A stretch of DNA of 64,000 nucleotides. Origin: Coprinellus micaceus. Its lineage: Eukaryota > Basidiomycota > Agaricomycetes > Agaricales > Psathyrellaceae. Positions 22,719 through 35,877 of the stretch are shown in pieces; the first letter of the stretch is position 1; the number at the start of each line of letters is the position of its first letter. The stretch is taken from positions 3,720,001 through 3,784,000 of the forward strand of contig OX596335.1 in the NCBI GenBank assembly GCA_951394405.1, read 5' to 3'. The notes below the pieces were generated by a model that did not search any database, had not been told where the DNA came from, and saw only the letters and a program-made list of their open reading frames with translations. Both the position numbers and the translations under genes were made by a program.

Positions 22719-25700
22719 CTACAACCAATCCTGCCACAGGTCGGAAAGGGTGGGAGACTCTTCCTCGGGAGAGTCCTTGTGCTTCATCCAACGGTCGGGC
22801 ACCTGAGCATGAGTTAGCATTTCTTTTCGAGGAGCCTCGAACAACGTAGCTTACCAAAGGGAAGTATCTCTCCATCGCACTGAGGAATCGCTGCCGATAC
22901 TGCCTGGGCGTGACGATGGTCGGCTCTCCCTTCCCGCCTCCGCCTAAGAACGCCGTCTCTTTGACCCACGTCTCGAGCTTCTTATCCCAAGTGTAAGTCC
23001 GGATGTAGTCTGTGAGCATCCAAGTTGTCAGTACTCGTCGTCCTGCCTAGCTTGCATGCACTCACCGACAATACCCAACACAAGCTCATGGCCGTCGCTA
23101 TCTACTCCGCACACAAGAGAGTAGTCCATGACGTTGATGTCGGCCAAGAACTTGCTGTCGTTGTACAAGGCTCCACGCAGGATCCGCTTTGAATGTTCCC
23201 GAAGGTAAAATGGGCTCGTCTGCGCAGCTTCGACCAAGTTTTCATCTAGAAGAACCTCATTCGCTCGCCCTGTCGAATCCACGTGCCTGTTCCTCGTAGA
23301 TCCCTTCAAATCGTAGATCTAGTATTGGCGTTAGTCTAGGCATGGCGGGAGTGTGTGAAAATGCGAACCCTAGCGAAGCTTCTGTCGTAGAAGAGGTTCT
23401 CCATCACCAACAGGTTCATCTGCGTCGACCTCGCCTTTCCAGGCTGACGATCCTTGCGCTTGATAGTCAGTTTGTAGCAACCAAAGACTTTCGCCAGTAG
23501 GGTTGGACGCTGATAGAAATAGTGAGTACAGGAGGCATACGACGCGTCGACTCAAAGCCTACATTAGCAGTGACCGCCGATGACATGTACTCGAAGTAGG
23601 CGGGACCAAAGGTCTCCATAGTCTGCAGTTCAGCCCTTGATAGCTCCTTCGCAATAAAGCGATCGTCTGTGCGGGTAATGAGCCAAGATACATCCAATGA
23701 TCATCGTCACAGCCCACCTTGAGTCTTCAAGAAAGCGGACCCCGACTTGCCACCGCTGGCGTTCCACTTCACACACCGAGCGAGCGATTCGACGATACTC
23801 TTCTCGCAGTCGAACATCTTACGAATGGCGTCAAACTGTTCTGGGTAGAGCACCGTACAGCTGAGAGTCAAGCCGCCACTCTCGAAAGCTATCATATCAT
23901 GAGTAGACGCTAGAAAGTGGCAGGGGAAACGACGTACTGATGGCCCAAGGAAGTCTCGAGGAGAATGAACGGGGGTCCTCATGTGAACCGATCGTATCCG
24001 CGGCGTCCATGTTAACCATGCCCCAGGTCGATGTAGATTCGGCGACGGAGCCATCGTCCGGCATGAACGCCTCTGTTCCTTCAAAGAGAGAAGATTCGAC
24101 CTTCGCGGTACGTTTATCCGCTCTCGAATTGGCCAGCATCTCGCGGTACTGAGGTGAACTATAGCCATGGGTTAAACATCGAAACCAACTGAGTAGCAGT
24201 CGCACTGCACTCACTTCAAAGCCAAAGCGATAATGGACGTTGGCTCATCCAGCCTAACCACCATGTCTGAGTCTCTGAAAATATGCTCTGGGTCTCCCAG
24301 GTCATCCCACACGTTCTGGTTTTGCTTCCAGATCTTGGAGATCGTCTGAAGAATTGAGGGCTCGGGTTTCAGTACCGATTCGTTGTCAGACTGATACGGA
24401 GGCGTCAGAGGCTCGTTGCTCGGCTTCCCAGGTTCCAGGAACGGCGAAGGTGGGAACAGTGGTGGTTCCAGCGCTGGTGGAACCACGAGTTCCTGTCCGG
24501 GGTCAGCAACAGAACCTTCGGTTGTGGTGGCAGTAGCTGGCGGTGTAGTTTCGTCGGGTAGAGTGGCTGCTGCGGGGGTGTCGGGGTCGGGAGGTGTTTC
24601 CTTCGGTTTGTCGTCATCCGAAAGTAATTTAGGAGGAGAAGCAGGAAGCTTTGAGTGGTCGTCTCCCTCGCTCTCGTCATCTGCATCGGATGGGTCAGAG
24701 CCCTCAGACAGATCGTTGATGCTCTCCAAGACTTCGACCTTCGCTTTGGCGGACGCGACAGGGCGCGCCCTCGTTCCTCGCAAAACCGTATACTTCGCCT
24801 TCGAGCGCTCGGTTTCCCTTCCCAAACGGTCATAATGCTTGGCTAAGTTGGTAACCTTTCCGAGTGCCTGCAGTCCAGGCGGGCGACTCTTGCTGAACGT
24901 CGTCTTGGATGGACCAGCCGAGGGAGGCCGCGACGGGATCTTCGTCTCCTTGCTCAGACTAGGGAGCCGGATTTTGCTGGGTCGCTGTGAAGCTGGCGGC
25001 CGTCTGGTTGGAGAGGATGGTCTACTCCCTTCAATACCCCGGTACCTAGACAGTGAAGACTTCTTCTCGGGTGACGCCTGACGAGAGGAACCGCGAGATT
25101 CGACCGGGGTCGCAACCCCCAGGGCTCTCCTGGTATGGCGAGGAAGTCGAGGTGCGACATTGGCAGCATATCCCTGCTCGAAGTCTGAAGTTGATTGTTT
25201 CCTGGCAATGGCGTGCCTGGTACGCGTTCGCTGAGGAGTACGCCGGTGATTGTTAGTAGGGTATTCCTGCTCGCTCTCTGACATGGGCGTCGGTCCCAGT
25301 GCACTTTTGGCCAAATCCTGGACGGTCTGCGGGGGGAGAGAATCAGAGTACTTCCTAACCAGCTCTGCGACCTTCGGTTGGTTACTAGTGGATCTCGAGG
25401 TGCTGCCCTTCTTCGGTATCCGTGATCGATGGGAAGGGGGACCTAGGTTGAAATTAGGCATCTTGAAGTCGTCAAACTGGAAGTTAACCTGTGTATCATG
25501 CTAAGAATCTTTCTGTCACCATTAGGCATAGCACTGACCTTCCGAGGTTTCCTTTGGCTCTCTGCAGCCTTCCTACGTGCTCTCGCGCCAACGCCGATGG
25601 TGGAGTCGCTATCCGGATCTGGATCGGGCGCTTCGGAATCCTCCTTCTCCGCGTCGCTGGGCCCGACCTCGATGGCTGGAACTAGAGGCTTCACACTTTC

Positions 25701-28700
25701 TGGAGATTCGGCCTGTGGTTCAACATGCGTTTCCGGTTTTGGTGCCTCTTCGTCATCGAGGGCGGGCGCAGAAACAGGAGTGATTGGCAGCGGGGTATTG
25801 GGGCCCCCTTCGTCTAGCTTCTGGGCTTTCTCGTTCTCTGCAGTGCCCGGGTCGGACTCCGTTGGCCAAGATGTTGCAGATGAGATGGTAGTGGCGGTGG
25901 ATGCAGACTCGGGCACACTTTCCTTCTCAGACTCTGAGACGTCTGACGTGGAAAAGGTCGACTCTCCAGTCGCCCTCCTCGACTTCGTACTGCCGTCTTC
26001 TGCCTCGCTCTGGGCCGAATAGAAACTGGAATCCCCAAACGGCCCCTGGAAGTCATATTTCCACATCGCCCGCATACTGTCGAAGGCCGTGGTCCGCTTT
26101 CCTGACGTCCTGTCCCCATCCTTCCCGCCCTTCAACTTCGGAAGTTTATCAAAGTCCTGCTGCCACGCGACGATCCTGTCCTGGCGGTACGCATGCACCT
26201 GGTTGAGAGCCAAGGTGTCCGTTGGTGCCGTGTCCCGGTATATCCCGTTGATCAGCTGGATGACATCGCGGCGCTCAGTTTCCGCCTTCGCCAGTAGGAT
26301 GTTAATGGTCTGCCTCAACTTTTGGTCTGCCTCCTCCTCTCCAATTGTCGCCTCCATCGCATACTGGTGGAGATCGTGTACAACGCCGTCGTACCACCGT
26401 TCATTCCTCTTATGCAGGTGGTTGAACTCACGGTTCTTGATTTCCAGCTGGGTCTCGGGGCGTACCCGTATCCTGAACGGCGGGAACACGAGCTCCTGAA
26501 GGTCGACACGATCTGCTTGGAACCGAATCGTCATTCCCTTTGCAGAGAAGTACCGGTAGTGGTGACGATAGATATTGTGTTGGCACCCGGCTTCTCGCAT
26601 CAGGTGGACGTCTGGGGGATAAAAGTACGCCTCAAGAAACTTGGAGAATGAGTACCTCTGTAGCTCCTGCGATACATTGGCGTATGGCGTCTGCAAGCCA
26701 CACTCTCCACACTTCGTCCAAGTCGTGATGGCGCCAGGATAGCTCATGAGCAGAGAATGCACTTTAGGTCCCTGCGAGTCCCATTGCTCGACCTCAACGA
26801 ACACCCGAGTTTCGTTGTGCACAAAGGCTTTTCCATGTCGGGCCAACGGTTGATCGCAGTTCTTGGCCTCACAGATGGCCTTGGGGTCCAGGAACTGTGT
26901 CAGGGTTTCCGAAGCCGACTTTTCGATGAACTGGCCAAGCGTCAGGTCGTTCTCGCCATAGAATGTGATGTACTCCAATGTGGGCAACTTGCAAGGCCTT
27001 ATCGTCTTCAGGCCATTGATGGGTACCGTGAAGTGACGAATGCTGATATTCTGGTATTTCTCCACTACGAAATCGTCCTTGTTCTTCCGTAGGTACCACT
27101 CCCATATCCTCCGGTGCTCTTCGTGTTTCCACTTGGTCAAGGTGTACCGACTCTGGTGCTCCAAGTCTTCGACGGTCTTCAAGGGTTCCTTCTTCTCCTG
27201 GCGTTCTGCCCCCGCCTGGTCAATGAGCGGGCTGGTGAAGTGAGAGTTGCTTAGAGGGGACAGAATTGAATTCATGGGGGAGAAGTAAGATTCGCCTTCT
27301 TGCATTGCAGCAGGGGAAGCGTAGGGCCCGTATGGAGCGAAGGATTCGACACCATTTGGTGTTGCTGCGAGGTGGGTGGATGGCAAGGCTTCGATCTGTG
27401 CGCTAATGTCGTCTTGCTCTAACGAGTCGCCGACAACCTCCTGCTGTTGTTGCTCCAATTCCTTGACACTCGTGATGGCGATAGTTGGCGGGATCTGCTG
27501 CTGTGCCTCCAGCGACTTCTTCTTCGCCCGGAGCCGCTCCTCCGACCGGATAACCTCGTCTTCCCAAGCCCGCTTCGCAGCGATGAGTTCGTCGTCCAGA
27601 TCCTTCATCTTCTGGATGGGGTAAGGTGGTGGGAAACGCAATGTCGCGGAAACCGAGATGAATGTCGTCTTGTAAGGCTCCAGTGACTCCTCAATCCGCC
27701 TGCTGAGAAGAGCTTGCTGGGCGGCTTCGTCGAGTACTTCTTTGCCCTCTTCCTCGTCACCAACAGCGACGATGCTCGCCGTCGGCTCGCTGGATGCCAG
27801 GGTCGGTGCATGGCCGACGATCGAAGCAGCGATTTGAGGAAAGGATGTCGATGCTGGCGTGATCAGACCAAGACCGGACTGCAGGTGAGAGGCGAAGTCG
27901 GACGAATGTCGACTATGGTGGCCATGAGGTGTTGCTTCAGGGCCTAATGAGGGTCCGAGAGTGAGGTATGTATCCTTCCACAGATGCGTTTCCAGCTTCA
28001 GATTTCTGACAATGAACGTTAAGAATCGCATGACCTTCTTGATCCTCCTCAACGTCTGGATATCCCCTCCTCGGAGCAAGATGGTGCAACCCATATCCGC
28101 GAGACATCCCTCAAAACGCATGTATGTCTTCCTTTGCCCAGGGATGAGGTGGTGGTCGAACGTCTGAATCCGGAACTTCGTGCAGTGCCCCAGCCTAGGC
28201 TCCAGCGCCAACTTGTCCATAGATGAAAAGACGTCTCCCTGCGTCATCCTCGCCACCGTCTGAACAGCCGTGGGCTTTACACTCCTCGCGACCGCGATGT
28301 TGTTCTTCGTCAGGGCATCGAGCGCGATCCGCGATACCGACTTCTCCACCAAGACAACATGCGGGCGCAACGCAGCAATCCGGCTCGCCAAGTTCGTGAG
28401 GTACTCCTTCTCCTGTCGCACGATCTGACCGAAGTGCATGTACTGTCCCTCCACACGATGGAATTCGAGGGGGAAGGTGACGAGCATCACTCGGGGATGC
28501 GGCACGTCCCTCGCCATCTGTTTATGGGCAACGTTCTTGGTGATGACTGCGCCGTCGACGTATTCCGAATCCGTCGGGGTGCCTCCAGGGATCTTCTTGA
28601 TCTTGACATACCGCCGTACGTCCATGTCTTGCCCTTGTCGATGAGGCAGGGAGATGAAGGTCATCTCTCTCGCTATTCGTAGAGCCATCTTCAACAAGAC

Positions 28701-30417
28701 GCCTTCCCAGTCCTTGACGTTCGGGATACCCTCTGTTGTAAGCATTTGCCGGAGCATGATTGCCAGGTGGTTCATCGATGCCGTATTGAGCTCTGCCATA
28801 TACCTAGATTCGCACTGTTTCAGATTCCAGGAAGTGCGAAGAGCAGGTCAACTTACACCGTACTCTCCCTTCTCACCCGGTATAGTGGCTCTGCACTGAT
28901 GGACTCCAGGCGACTGTGCACTCTACTCCTGATGAATGGCGTGCCAACCTCATACTCTCCGTACATTGGGTGGGGAAACCTACTCGGCATTGGACTTTCT
29001 TGGTCTGGAGAACCGATTGGAAACTGTATCGTACTGACAGAAACGTCGAGGCTCAGACTTCTGGTAGGGATGTCCATACCATTGGCTTGTTTGCCAACGG
29101 ATACCGAAGCAGGGTCTTCCTGAACGAGACCGTTGGCATAGGCGTCCTCCTCTAACATTGGTCGGCGAAAAGGAGCAATCTTATCCATCGCCGGTAGCCC
29201 TTGTACCTCCCCATTCGGCCCTTGAACAAAATGAGGGGACACGGGACGAGAATCCGCGCCCTCTGAGCCGTATCCCGCCACATAGTGACCATGCGTAGGG
29301 TGATATCCAACCGGGGCAAACGGAGATGGTGGAGGGAATCGTCCGGGAGTGAAAGAATGGCGGAGCGCATGGTCTGTGAACGATGAGATAATGGATCTGC
29401 GATCATCGTCGTCGTCGTCAACTGCAGCTAGCTTCTCTAGGCAGAGATTACAGACGCGTATCTGGCCGTTGTGCCCGAATCGACCTCCATTAATAATATT
29501 GGAGGCGCAGCGTGAGCAGAAGATTTGGCCTGGAAATACGCTCAGAAAATATACACTGTAATAACGCGCGGGACGTACCACATATACGACAATGATGCTT
29601 CCTTCTCCAGGCCGTAAAGACGCTCTTGCAGTCGTAACACTCTTTCGCGTTCTCGTCATCCATCCAGTAATCCTTCGAAAGACCTGGTCATGTATCAGCG
29701 TTGCACCATCATATACACGACATGCAACCTACCCTCTCCCCGGATCTTTCTCATAACTTTCGAGACAGAGTTAGAGCGCTGAAAAGACGTCGACGTCTTG
29801 ATGCTCCGGGTATCATCAGGGATGGGAAATCCGGGTATCGAAGTGCCAAACACCCCACTATCGAGCGAGTCAAACGGGAGAGGGGAGTGGGGCATCCCAG
29901 GTGCCGGCCCATTTTGCCTGGAAGAGTGGCCTTGGGCGACTTGTTCGTCGAGCCCCAAGGAGAAACTACCCATTGGTAGCAGATGGCTGGTATCCACGAC
30001 AGGAGGAGCAGCTCGGGATGGAACTGTCAAGAGCGAGTGGGGCTTTTCCGCGCTATTCTTCGTCGATGTGGAGATGTTCGAGGTCGTAGTCGCTGTTGCA
30101 GTCATCGACGGCCTGCGTGCCTCTACTCCTCCCGCTGAACTTGGGGCCGCCGAAGATGCTGCATATCCATTATTCGACGGGTTGCTCGACGACGTCGAGG
30201 CCACCGCAGAGGACAGAGGCCCAGAAATGCTCTTCATCTTGGATAGAAACGACGTGACAAGGTTGTAGGAGGACTGATCATGTTCATCCTCGTCGGAAAA
30301 GGGGTTGAAGGAGGTGAGGCTGGAAACATCGTCGCGAACGCCTCTTGAGCTGGTCGAGTGGGCACTGGCACTCATCGAGCCATGCATCGGCGACGGAGCT
30401 GGGCTTGGAGACTCCAT
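22719..30417 (-). CDS. FAB1: FAB1/PIKfyve phosphatidylinositol-3-phosphate 5-kinase
   Basis: Makes PtdIns(3,5)P2 on vacuole and late endosome membranes, controlling vacuole size and sorting. The product is roughly 2,300 residues. A Ser-rich N-terminus leads to a FYVE zinc finger (WMDD, RRKHHCR, RVC) that binds PtdIns3P. Next is a Cpn60/TCP1-like domain (from about 28800 downwards; [17 protein letters not shown]) that binds the Vac14/Fig4 regulators, then the Cys-rich CHK region (CGLQTPY), a Ser/Pro-rich linker, and the kinase domain. The kinase shows [51 protein letters not shown] and the activation segment [16 protein letters not shown]. All diagnostic blocks are present and no break was found. 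The huge exon 28799-25443 is nearly uninterrupted, while the kinase end has several small introns. The 336-bp gap to uL1m on its 3' side contains no gene. Confidence 0.96.
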
Positions 30418-30577
30418 GGCTCACTCTCCATGTGCGAGGTGCGGTACTAATTCAAGGTCAATGACGCTTGCTTGTGCGTGTTGCGCGATACGCGTGGCAC
30501 GTGTGCTTAATAGCTTCCCATTCCGCCTTACCTCCTGTCCTCTCCCAACTCTCGCTTGCTGCCACCAGGAGATCACC
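30418..30577. promoter_or_regulatory. 160-bp divergent promoter FAB1 / CSN2
   Basis: Only 160 bp lie between the start codons of FAB1 (minus) and CSN2 (plus). Both promoters and both 5' leaders have to fit here. No core element was recognised beyond pyrimidine-rich tracts on the CSN2 side. Confidence 0.55.
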
Positions 30578-32335
30578 ATGGACGACGACGATGCCGATTA
30601 CATGCAGGGAAGCGACGATGAGGTGCACGATCTCCTCTATCTGGGCCGTCGCAGTCGCGCTCATCGTGCCCACTCCAGGACTACGGCTTCGATTACTCTG
30701 ATAACGATGAAGACGCCGACGAGTCGGGCAGCGTGGATCTGGAGAACATGTACTATGTAGCCAAGTGTATGTTGCTTGCCTTCCTGTCGGAGCACCCTTC
30801 TCATATATCCCAGCCAAGAAGGAAGAAAATCCGGACGCGGCGCTGGAGCAGTTCAGAACGATAGTGGAGAAGGAAAAGGAGGATGAGAAGGGCGATTGGT
30901 GCGTATGTACGCCAAAATTCGTGGCATTCAATGTTAATCCTCTATGCAGGGGTTTCAAAGCTCTAAAGCAAATGACCAAGCTGCTATATTTGACGCTCAG
31001 AAGGCCAAGCGAAGCGCTCAAGACCTACACCGAGCTCCTCACCTACACAAAGTCAGCAGTCACGCGCAACTACTCGGAGAAGACCATCAACAACATCCTG
31101 GACTACGTTGGCGGTGGAAAGGGTGGTCCTATCGACGTCGATGTGCTGGAAAAGTTCTACCAGGCCACAAAGAAGGCGCTTGAGGATGCCAAGAACGACG
31201 TCAGTTACCCCTTACACATCGCCTTTCTTTATCGTCTCTAAAACGGGTTCTCTGCAGCGTTTATCCGCAAAAACCAACCTCAAGCTGGCCAAGCTTTGGC
31301 TTGATCGCAAGGAATACGGTCGCCTCTCCAAGCTCATTCGCGATCTCCACACCGCGACGCTCGCCTCAAGCGATGCCGACGACCAATCACAACGGGGTAC
31401 TCAATTGCTGGAGATCTATGCTCTTGAGATCCAAATGTACAACGAGACCAAGAACTTCAAGAAGCTCAAGGTAGGTCATGCTTAACGTATTGGTTTGGGG
31501 CTTCACTTACCATGACGTAGGAAATCTACAACGCGAGTAACGCTGTGCGGTCTGCGATTCCCCATCCTCGTATCATGGGTGTCATCAAGGAGTGTGGTGG
31601 TAAGATGTGGATGGGAGAGAGGCAATGGAACCGCGCAAGCGAGGACTTCTTCGAGTCTTTCCGCAACTACGATGAAGCTGGCTCACCACAGCGCATTCAA
31701 GTCTTGAAATACCTTGTGCTAGCGAACATGCTCACTGGCAGTGAAGTCAACCCTTTCGATTCCCAGGAGACTAAGCCATACAAGAACGACCCTCAGATCA
31801 AGGCAATGACCGACCTCGTCGACGCGTACCAGCGACGAGAGGTTCATTCCGCCGAGAAGATCCTCAAGGACAACCGGTCAACGATCATGGACGATCCCTT
31901 CATCCGATCGTACATTGGCGAGCTGCTTCGCAGTCTGAGGACGCAGTACCTGATCGACCTCATCAAACCGTACACCCGCCTTGAGCTTTCCTTCTTGGCC
32001 AAGCAGCTCGGCGTGGATATTCAAGAAGTTGAGGAGCTGCTCATTGGCCTCATTCTTGAGAACAAAGTGGAGGGTCGCATTGACCAAGTGGGCATGAGGC
32101 TGGAGCTTGACCGACAGTACGTTCAACCGCCTCTCCTCCCCTCCCCGCACTGTTTGACTGAGCGTACCTTTCCAGACAAAGCTTGGAGAAGAAGCGATAC
32201 GCCGCCCTCAGCAAGTGGACAGAGGCTTTGGAAGGTGTTCACAGCGCTGTTGTCGGTAAGACTGCTGCTTCGTCGCGTACTGATCCGTCTATGCTGAGTC
32301 CGGAAGTCTACACTATGGGAGATCGGTGGGGTTGA
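30578..32335 (+). CDS. CSN2: COP9 signalosome subunit 2 (CSN2)
   Basis: PCI-domain subunit of the COP9 signalosome, the complex that removes NEDD8 from cullins and so controls cullin-RING ubiquitin ligases; CSN2 contacts the cullin and Rbx1. The N-terminus is very acidic ([14 protein letters not shown]), then comes [19 protein letters not shown], followed by TPR-like helices and a PCI winged helix ([39 protein letters not shown]). The first two introns (30623-30678, 30767-30813) join in frame to give the conserved AKSKKEENP block. Further introns lie near 30900, 31205, 31470 and 32115. The stop is at 32333-32335. The length, about 480 residues, matches the family. It converges with mL40, 223 bp away. 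Confidence 0.96.
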
Positions 32336-32558
32336 TCGTAGTAGTCGTTTCTGCTTTCGTCGACAATGTACTTGTTTCGCTTTACCATTCCTCTGTATTA
32401 GTATTCAACAAGCACTTGCTCACGGCAATACGCAGATCCCAACGCTAGAAGGTAGTATTAAGCATTAGAATAGTGTTGACGAGGGGTGTATTATCTGCCA
32501 GCAAAATGTGAGTTTAGCTTGCAAAGGCGCGAAGTGCTCACTGAAGACCTACAATGAT

Positions 32559-33137
32559 CTAAAGCGGCCTGGCGAAAGGCTTGTACTCGTAGTTCCAGCC
32601 TGCTCGAGAAGGGGTCTCCGTTGGCACCTTGAGTTCCCTCGGAAACAAGCCAGGTATCCGCGACTCCAACGTTTTCACCTCGCTCATCTTCAGCTTCTTC
32701 GCCAACTCCATCTCCTGCGCGCTCTTCGCCCTAGGGTCGTCACTCCTGTTTGCCTCCAAGAACAGCCGCGAGTCGAGTTTGTACAACTCATCCATAGCCT
32801 CTTCCATCTTCGCGAACTTGCGGGTGAGTTCCTCATCGCGTTGCTTGCGGACGTGGCGCTTGTGAAGGAGCCAGGCACGCTCAATGGTCTCGTGTGCTTG
32901 GACGGATGGGATTGCCCTTTGAAGAGCACGGGCGACATCGGGGCGCCAGGTGCCTACGGGCGAGGGGCGGTTTCGGCGGTTTGCTGGATAGAGAACGCGA
33001 CGGATGATCTCGCGCTTGGGGTCGCCCGCCATGTCGGGCTTGGCAGCATAGAACCGGACGCTGCCTACTGTCGAGGGCGATGCCCGCAGGCCGTTGAGCG
33101 CTGGGGCTTTTGTGGAGGCGGAGCGGAGAAGGGACAT
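32559..33137 (-). CDS. MRPL28: Mitochondrial large-subunit ribosomal protein mL40
   Basis: Intronless, 192 residues. The N-terminus (MSLLRSASTKAPALNGLRAS) is basic and free of acidic residues, a mitochondrial presequence. The conserved core includes REIIRRVLYPANRRNRP, then ETIERAWLLHKRHVRKQRDE with a long helix, and ends with a Pro-rich tail. This matches mL40, called MRPL28 in yeast. It is the third mitoribosome-related gene in the window. The start at 33137 is the only ATG that gives a presequence; an upstream in-frame stretch to 33440 lies in the promoter of the divergent F-box gene and is unlikely to be translated. Confidence 0.88.
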   Translation of the reverse strand: MSLLRSASTKAPALNGLRASPSTVGSVRFYAAKPDMAGDPKREIIRRVLYPANRRNRPSPVGTWRPDVARALQRAIPSVQAHETIERAWLLHKRHVRKQRDEELTRKFAKMEEAMDELYKLDSRLFLEANRSDDPRAKSAQEMELAKKLKMSEVKTLESRIPGLFPRELKVPTETPSRAGWNYEYKPFARPL

Positions 33138-33378
33138 GGTGGTTGGTGGAAGACACGAAATTGATGCGGAACGAAATTTCCTGCCACCAGTGGCACACTC
33201 GCAACGTCGCCTCTCGCAACGACCACGACCAGAACTTTGCCACTCAGCCAAGCTCAGAATTGTTGCTGCCTTCATATTTCTAGTAGATTTCTGCAGTCGA
33301 GAGCTAGGCGAAACGAAAACCCTGCACAACGAACCCCGACACGTTCGGTCATTTGCAGCTCCCGGCCGCCCTCGAACC
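33138..33378. promoter_or_regulatory. Divergent promoter region mL40 / F-box gene
   Basis: 241 bp between divergent start codons. It contains no other gene. No core promoter motif was identified with confidence. Confidence 0.45.
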
Positions 33379-35387
33379 ATGCTGGTGCTCCCATTCGAGC
33401 TGCAGGTTCTCATTATCGAGAACCTCGACGCGTATGACATATACAGTCTTCAGCTGGTGAGCTCATATCAGAAACCCTTTCCCCAGACCCAACCGTATGC
33501 TGAATTCCGTGGCACAGACATGTAAGAATCTACAAGACGTGATTGAAAAGGCTGGCAAGTCGATATGGCGGAACTGCCTCGATCGCTACTGCACTCGTAA
33601 TAGTCTATTCAGGCCAAGCTTCGGCAACTTGACCACCGATTCCGATTTCAAGAGGGCTGCCACCGCATCGTTACGATTCGCCAAGGCACACCACAAGGCG
33701 GCAGCCACTGGTGACAACCGGGAAATAAGTCAGAGCAGGACGAGACTCAAATTTCCCGAAGACGAATTGCCTCAAGCCGAAGGGAATATCAACGAGCTGT
33801 ACCTCGTTCCTGGTGGCCGTTTCTTATTCACCTTCAACGAAGCAGCGTTCCACATATGGGACATCATGGACCCGCCTACATCGACCCTTGTTCACAAGCG
33901 AGCCATCCAGGGGATGGAAAACGTGGCGTACACGAACCTCTTCGCGAACGAACGCGTGCATCTCATTTACGAGGTTGACTCAGGCTGGCCGGTGGGCTAC
34001 ACTCCAAAGTATGTCTGTCCATCTGGTCTTTGTCCTATATTCAAGTTGTCTTAGTATGCCAGACGACGGCGTATGGGACACTGTCACGACCTCCGAGTTC
34101 CTGGAGCTGTACCTGGATGGCCAAGAATGGTATTCCAGAGATCATGGTCGCTTCACACTTATCCACCCAGAAGACTGCAGCGCCGACGCATTTTCTCTCA
34201 TCAATGATAAGGTCGTGATGCTCATCGATGGAGCCACTGTTGCGTGGAATTATGCTAACAACACGTTCGCTGCCTGGAAGCTGGGCGGAAACGCCACGAA
34301 GCCCATCGAGGTGAGTCTACACAGTCGACATTCAATTCTGAACAAGAACTCAACGAATCGAAAGATTTTCACGAACTCAGAGTATGTCATGTACATCACC
34401 AACGAAGGTGTTCACGGAGTCAGGTTCCCTGAGTTCGAACCGATCTCCAAGGGCTATGTCGTCCTCAGCAAAGCAATAGCAACCATTCCTCCCGTGTTCT
34501 CTTTTCACCACGAAGCGGTGTACGATCTCGATCCAACGTCGGACTTGGTTCCCATCCACGCCTTTGGACCCGACATATGTTTACCTGTCGATGGAGACCG
34601 TCCATTCATCTATGATGTCCGACAGAAAGCGTCCAAGGCAGAGGCCAGCGCCGAACTCGCCAAAAGGATCGCTGAACTTGAGCTCCCACCCAACATCGCC
34701 GAGTCGGTCCAAGAATACATCGCGAACGGGTACCAGCTCCCGCAGCCGGAAGTCCAACCGTTAACATACGCCGACCACATTGGCAGGCAGATTGAAGAGC
34801 AATACGTGTCATCAATCGCAACTGGGAACTTTACCGTCTCAAGAGTTGGCCCCTCGGATTCGACTGGCCCCTATTCCTTCCCCAGCTCACAGCCCGAAAA
34901 CGCCATGCAGGTACATAGATATCGCTTCTCCTTCAACCCCGCGGACCCAACCAAGAGCGCCCTCGAGTGCGTATCTTCACAAACGGCCGTCACCCGTGGG
35001 CACCCTACGAACCCTGGCGACGTGCTCTTCGCGAACTACCACGAGAAGTGCGACGGATCAACAGTGACGCTATGGAGGGAGAGTCTCTGGGATGAGCGGG
35101 ACGAGATCAACCGTAAGGGCGCACTGCTTTTATCTATGTCTGAAGTGCCAGTCGGGCCTCTTCCGACGGGGAAGGGAAAGGGTACCTCGCAGGATAATGA
35201 AAACGAGGTTGAGCTTGGACAACTCCCACTAGTGCCTCTTCTGGATCTTCATTTGGAAGGGTACCAGATCACCCCTGACAGCCCGTATCCCGGGGACTGC
35301 ATGGTGGATGCGGCGTCAGCGAGGGCTGTGGTACTCTGGACAGACGATCAGGCGATTGCGTACGTGGAGGTGATTGACATAGAATAG
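33379..35387 (+). CDS. F-box protein with large C-terminal domain
   Basis: Four exons (introns 33457-33517, 34009-34054, 34311-34364) give 615 residues. The first 45 form an F-box-like helix set (MLVLPFELQVLIIENLDAYD, then TCKNLQDVIEKAGKSIWRNC), which normally binds Skp1 of an SCF ubiquitin ligase. The rest shows beta-rich repeats (VPGGRFLFTF, AFHIWDI and similar), suggesting a degenerate beta-propeller that would bind the substrate; this is inference. The 54-nt third intron is a multiple of three and lacks a stop, so retention would still give a protein. Large, fast-evolving F-box families are usual in Agaricomycetes, and no specific substrate can be named. Confidence 0.8.
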
Positions 35388-35877
35388 ATAGGAAGGTTCA
35401 AGGCATGGTAGCACCGCGAGGAATAAAGACTAGCAGCTCGGTACGATTGTGGAGATGGTCTTATCCTTTCTGGTAATTTCTTTCGCCCCAACACAAAAAG
35501 ACCCCCATGGCTGGCCAACCAGTTTCTATCCTAAGAACAAGGAGATTTCAGGCGGGAAGGGGGGTTGGGGGGTTACAGGTACAGCTGGCGCAACGAAGCA
35601 CGCGTTGATGTGAAGGTGAGACGTATATCGTCAAAATTCGTAGTGGCCGTCCCTATCGTCCTTCCCTGATTCCCACTGCATCTCCTTGCTGAAATGGCCT
35701 CTCTTTATATCGCCGACCCCGGAGTCCTGAGCCAATAATAGCCTCCCAACGGGACTGGTGGTCGGAATCAAGGAGCTCAGGAACAAATTTCCCACAATTG
35801 TGGCGATTAGCGCCCGCGTCATCGTGTCCACCCCGATCACCTGATGCGTATATGTATTGATCGTTCATCTGTCCTTT
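35388..35877. other. Convergent intergenic region
   Basis: 490 bp between the stop codons of the F-box gene and the lectin-domain gene. A G-rich stretch (about 35548-35572) lies in the middle. No gene is seen. Confidence 0.45.
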
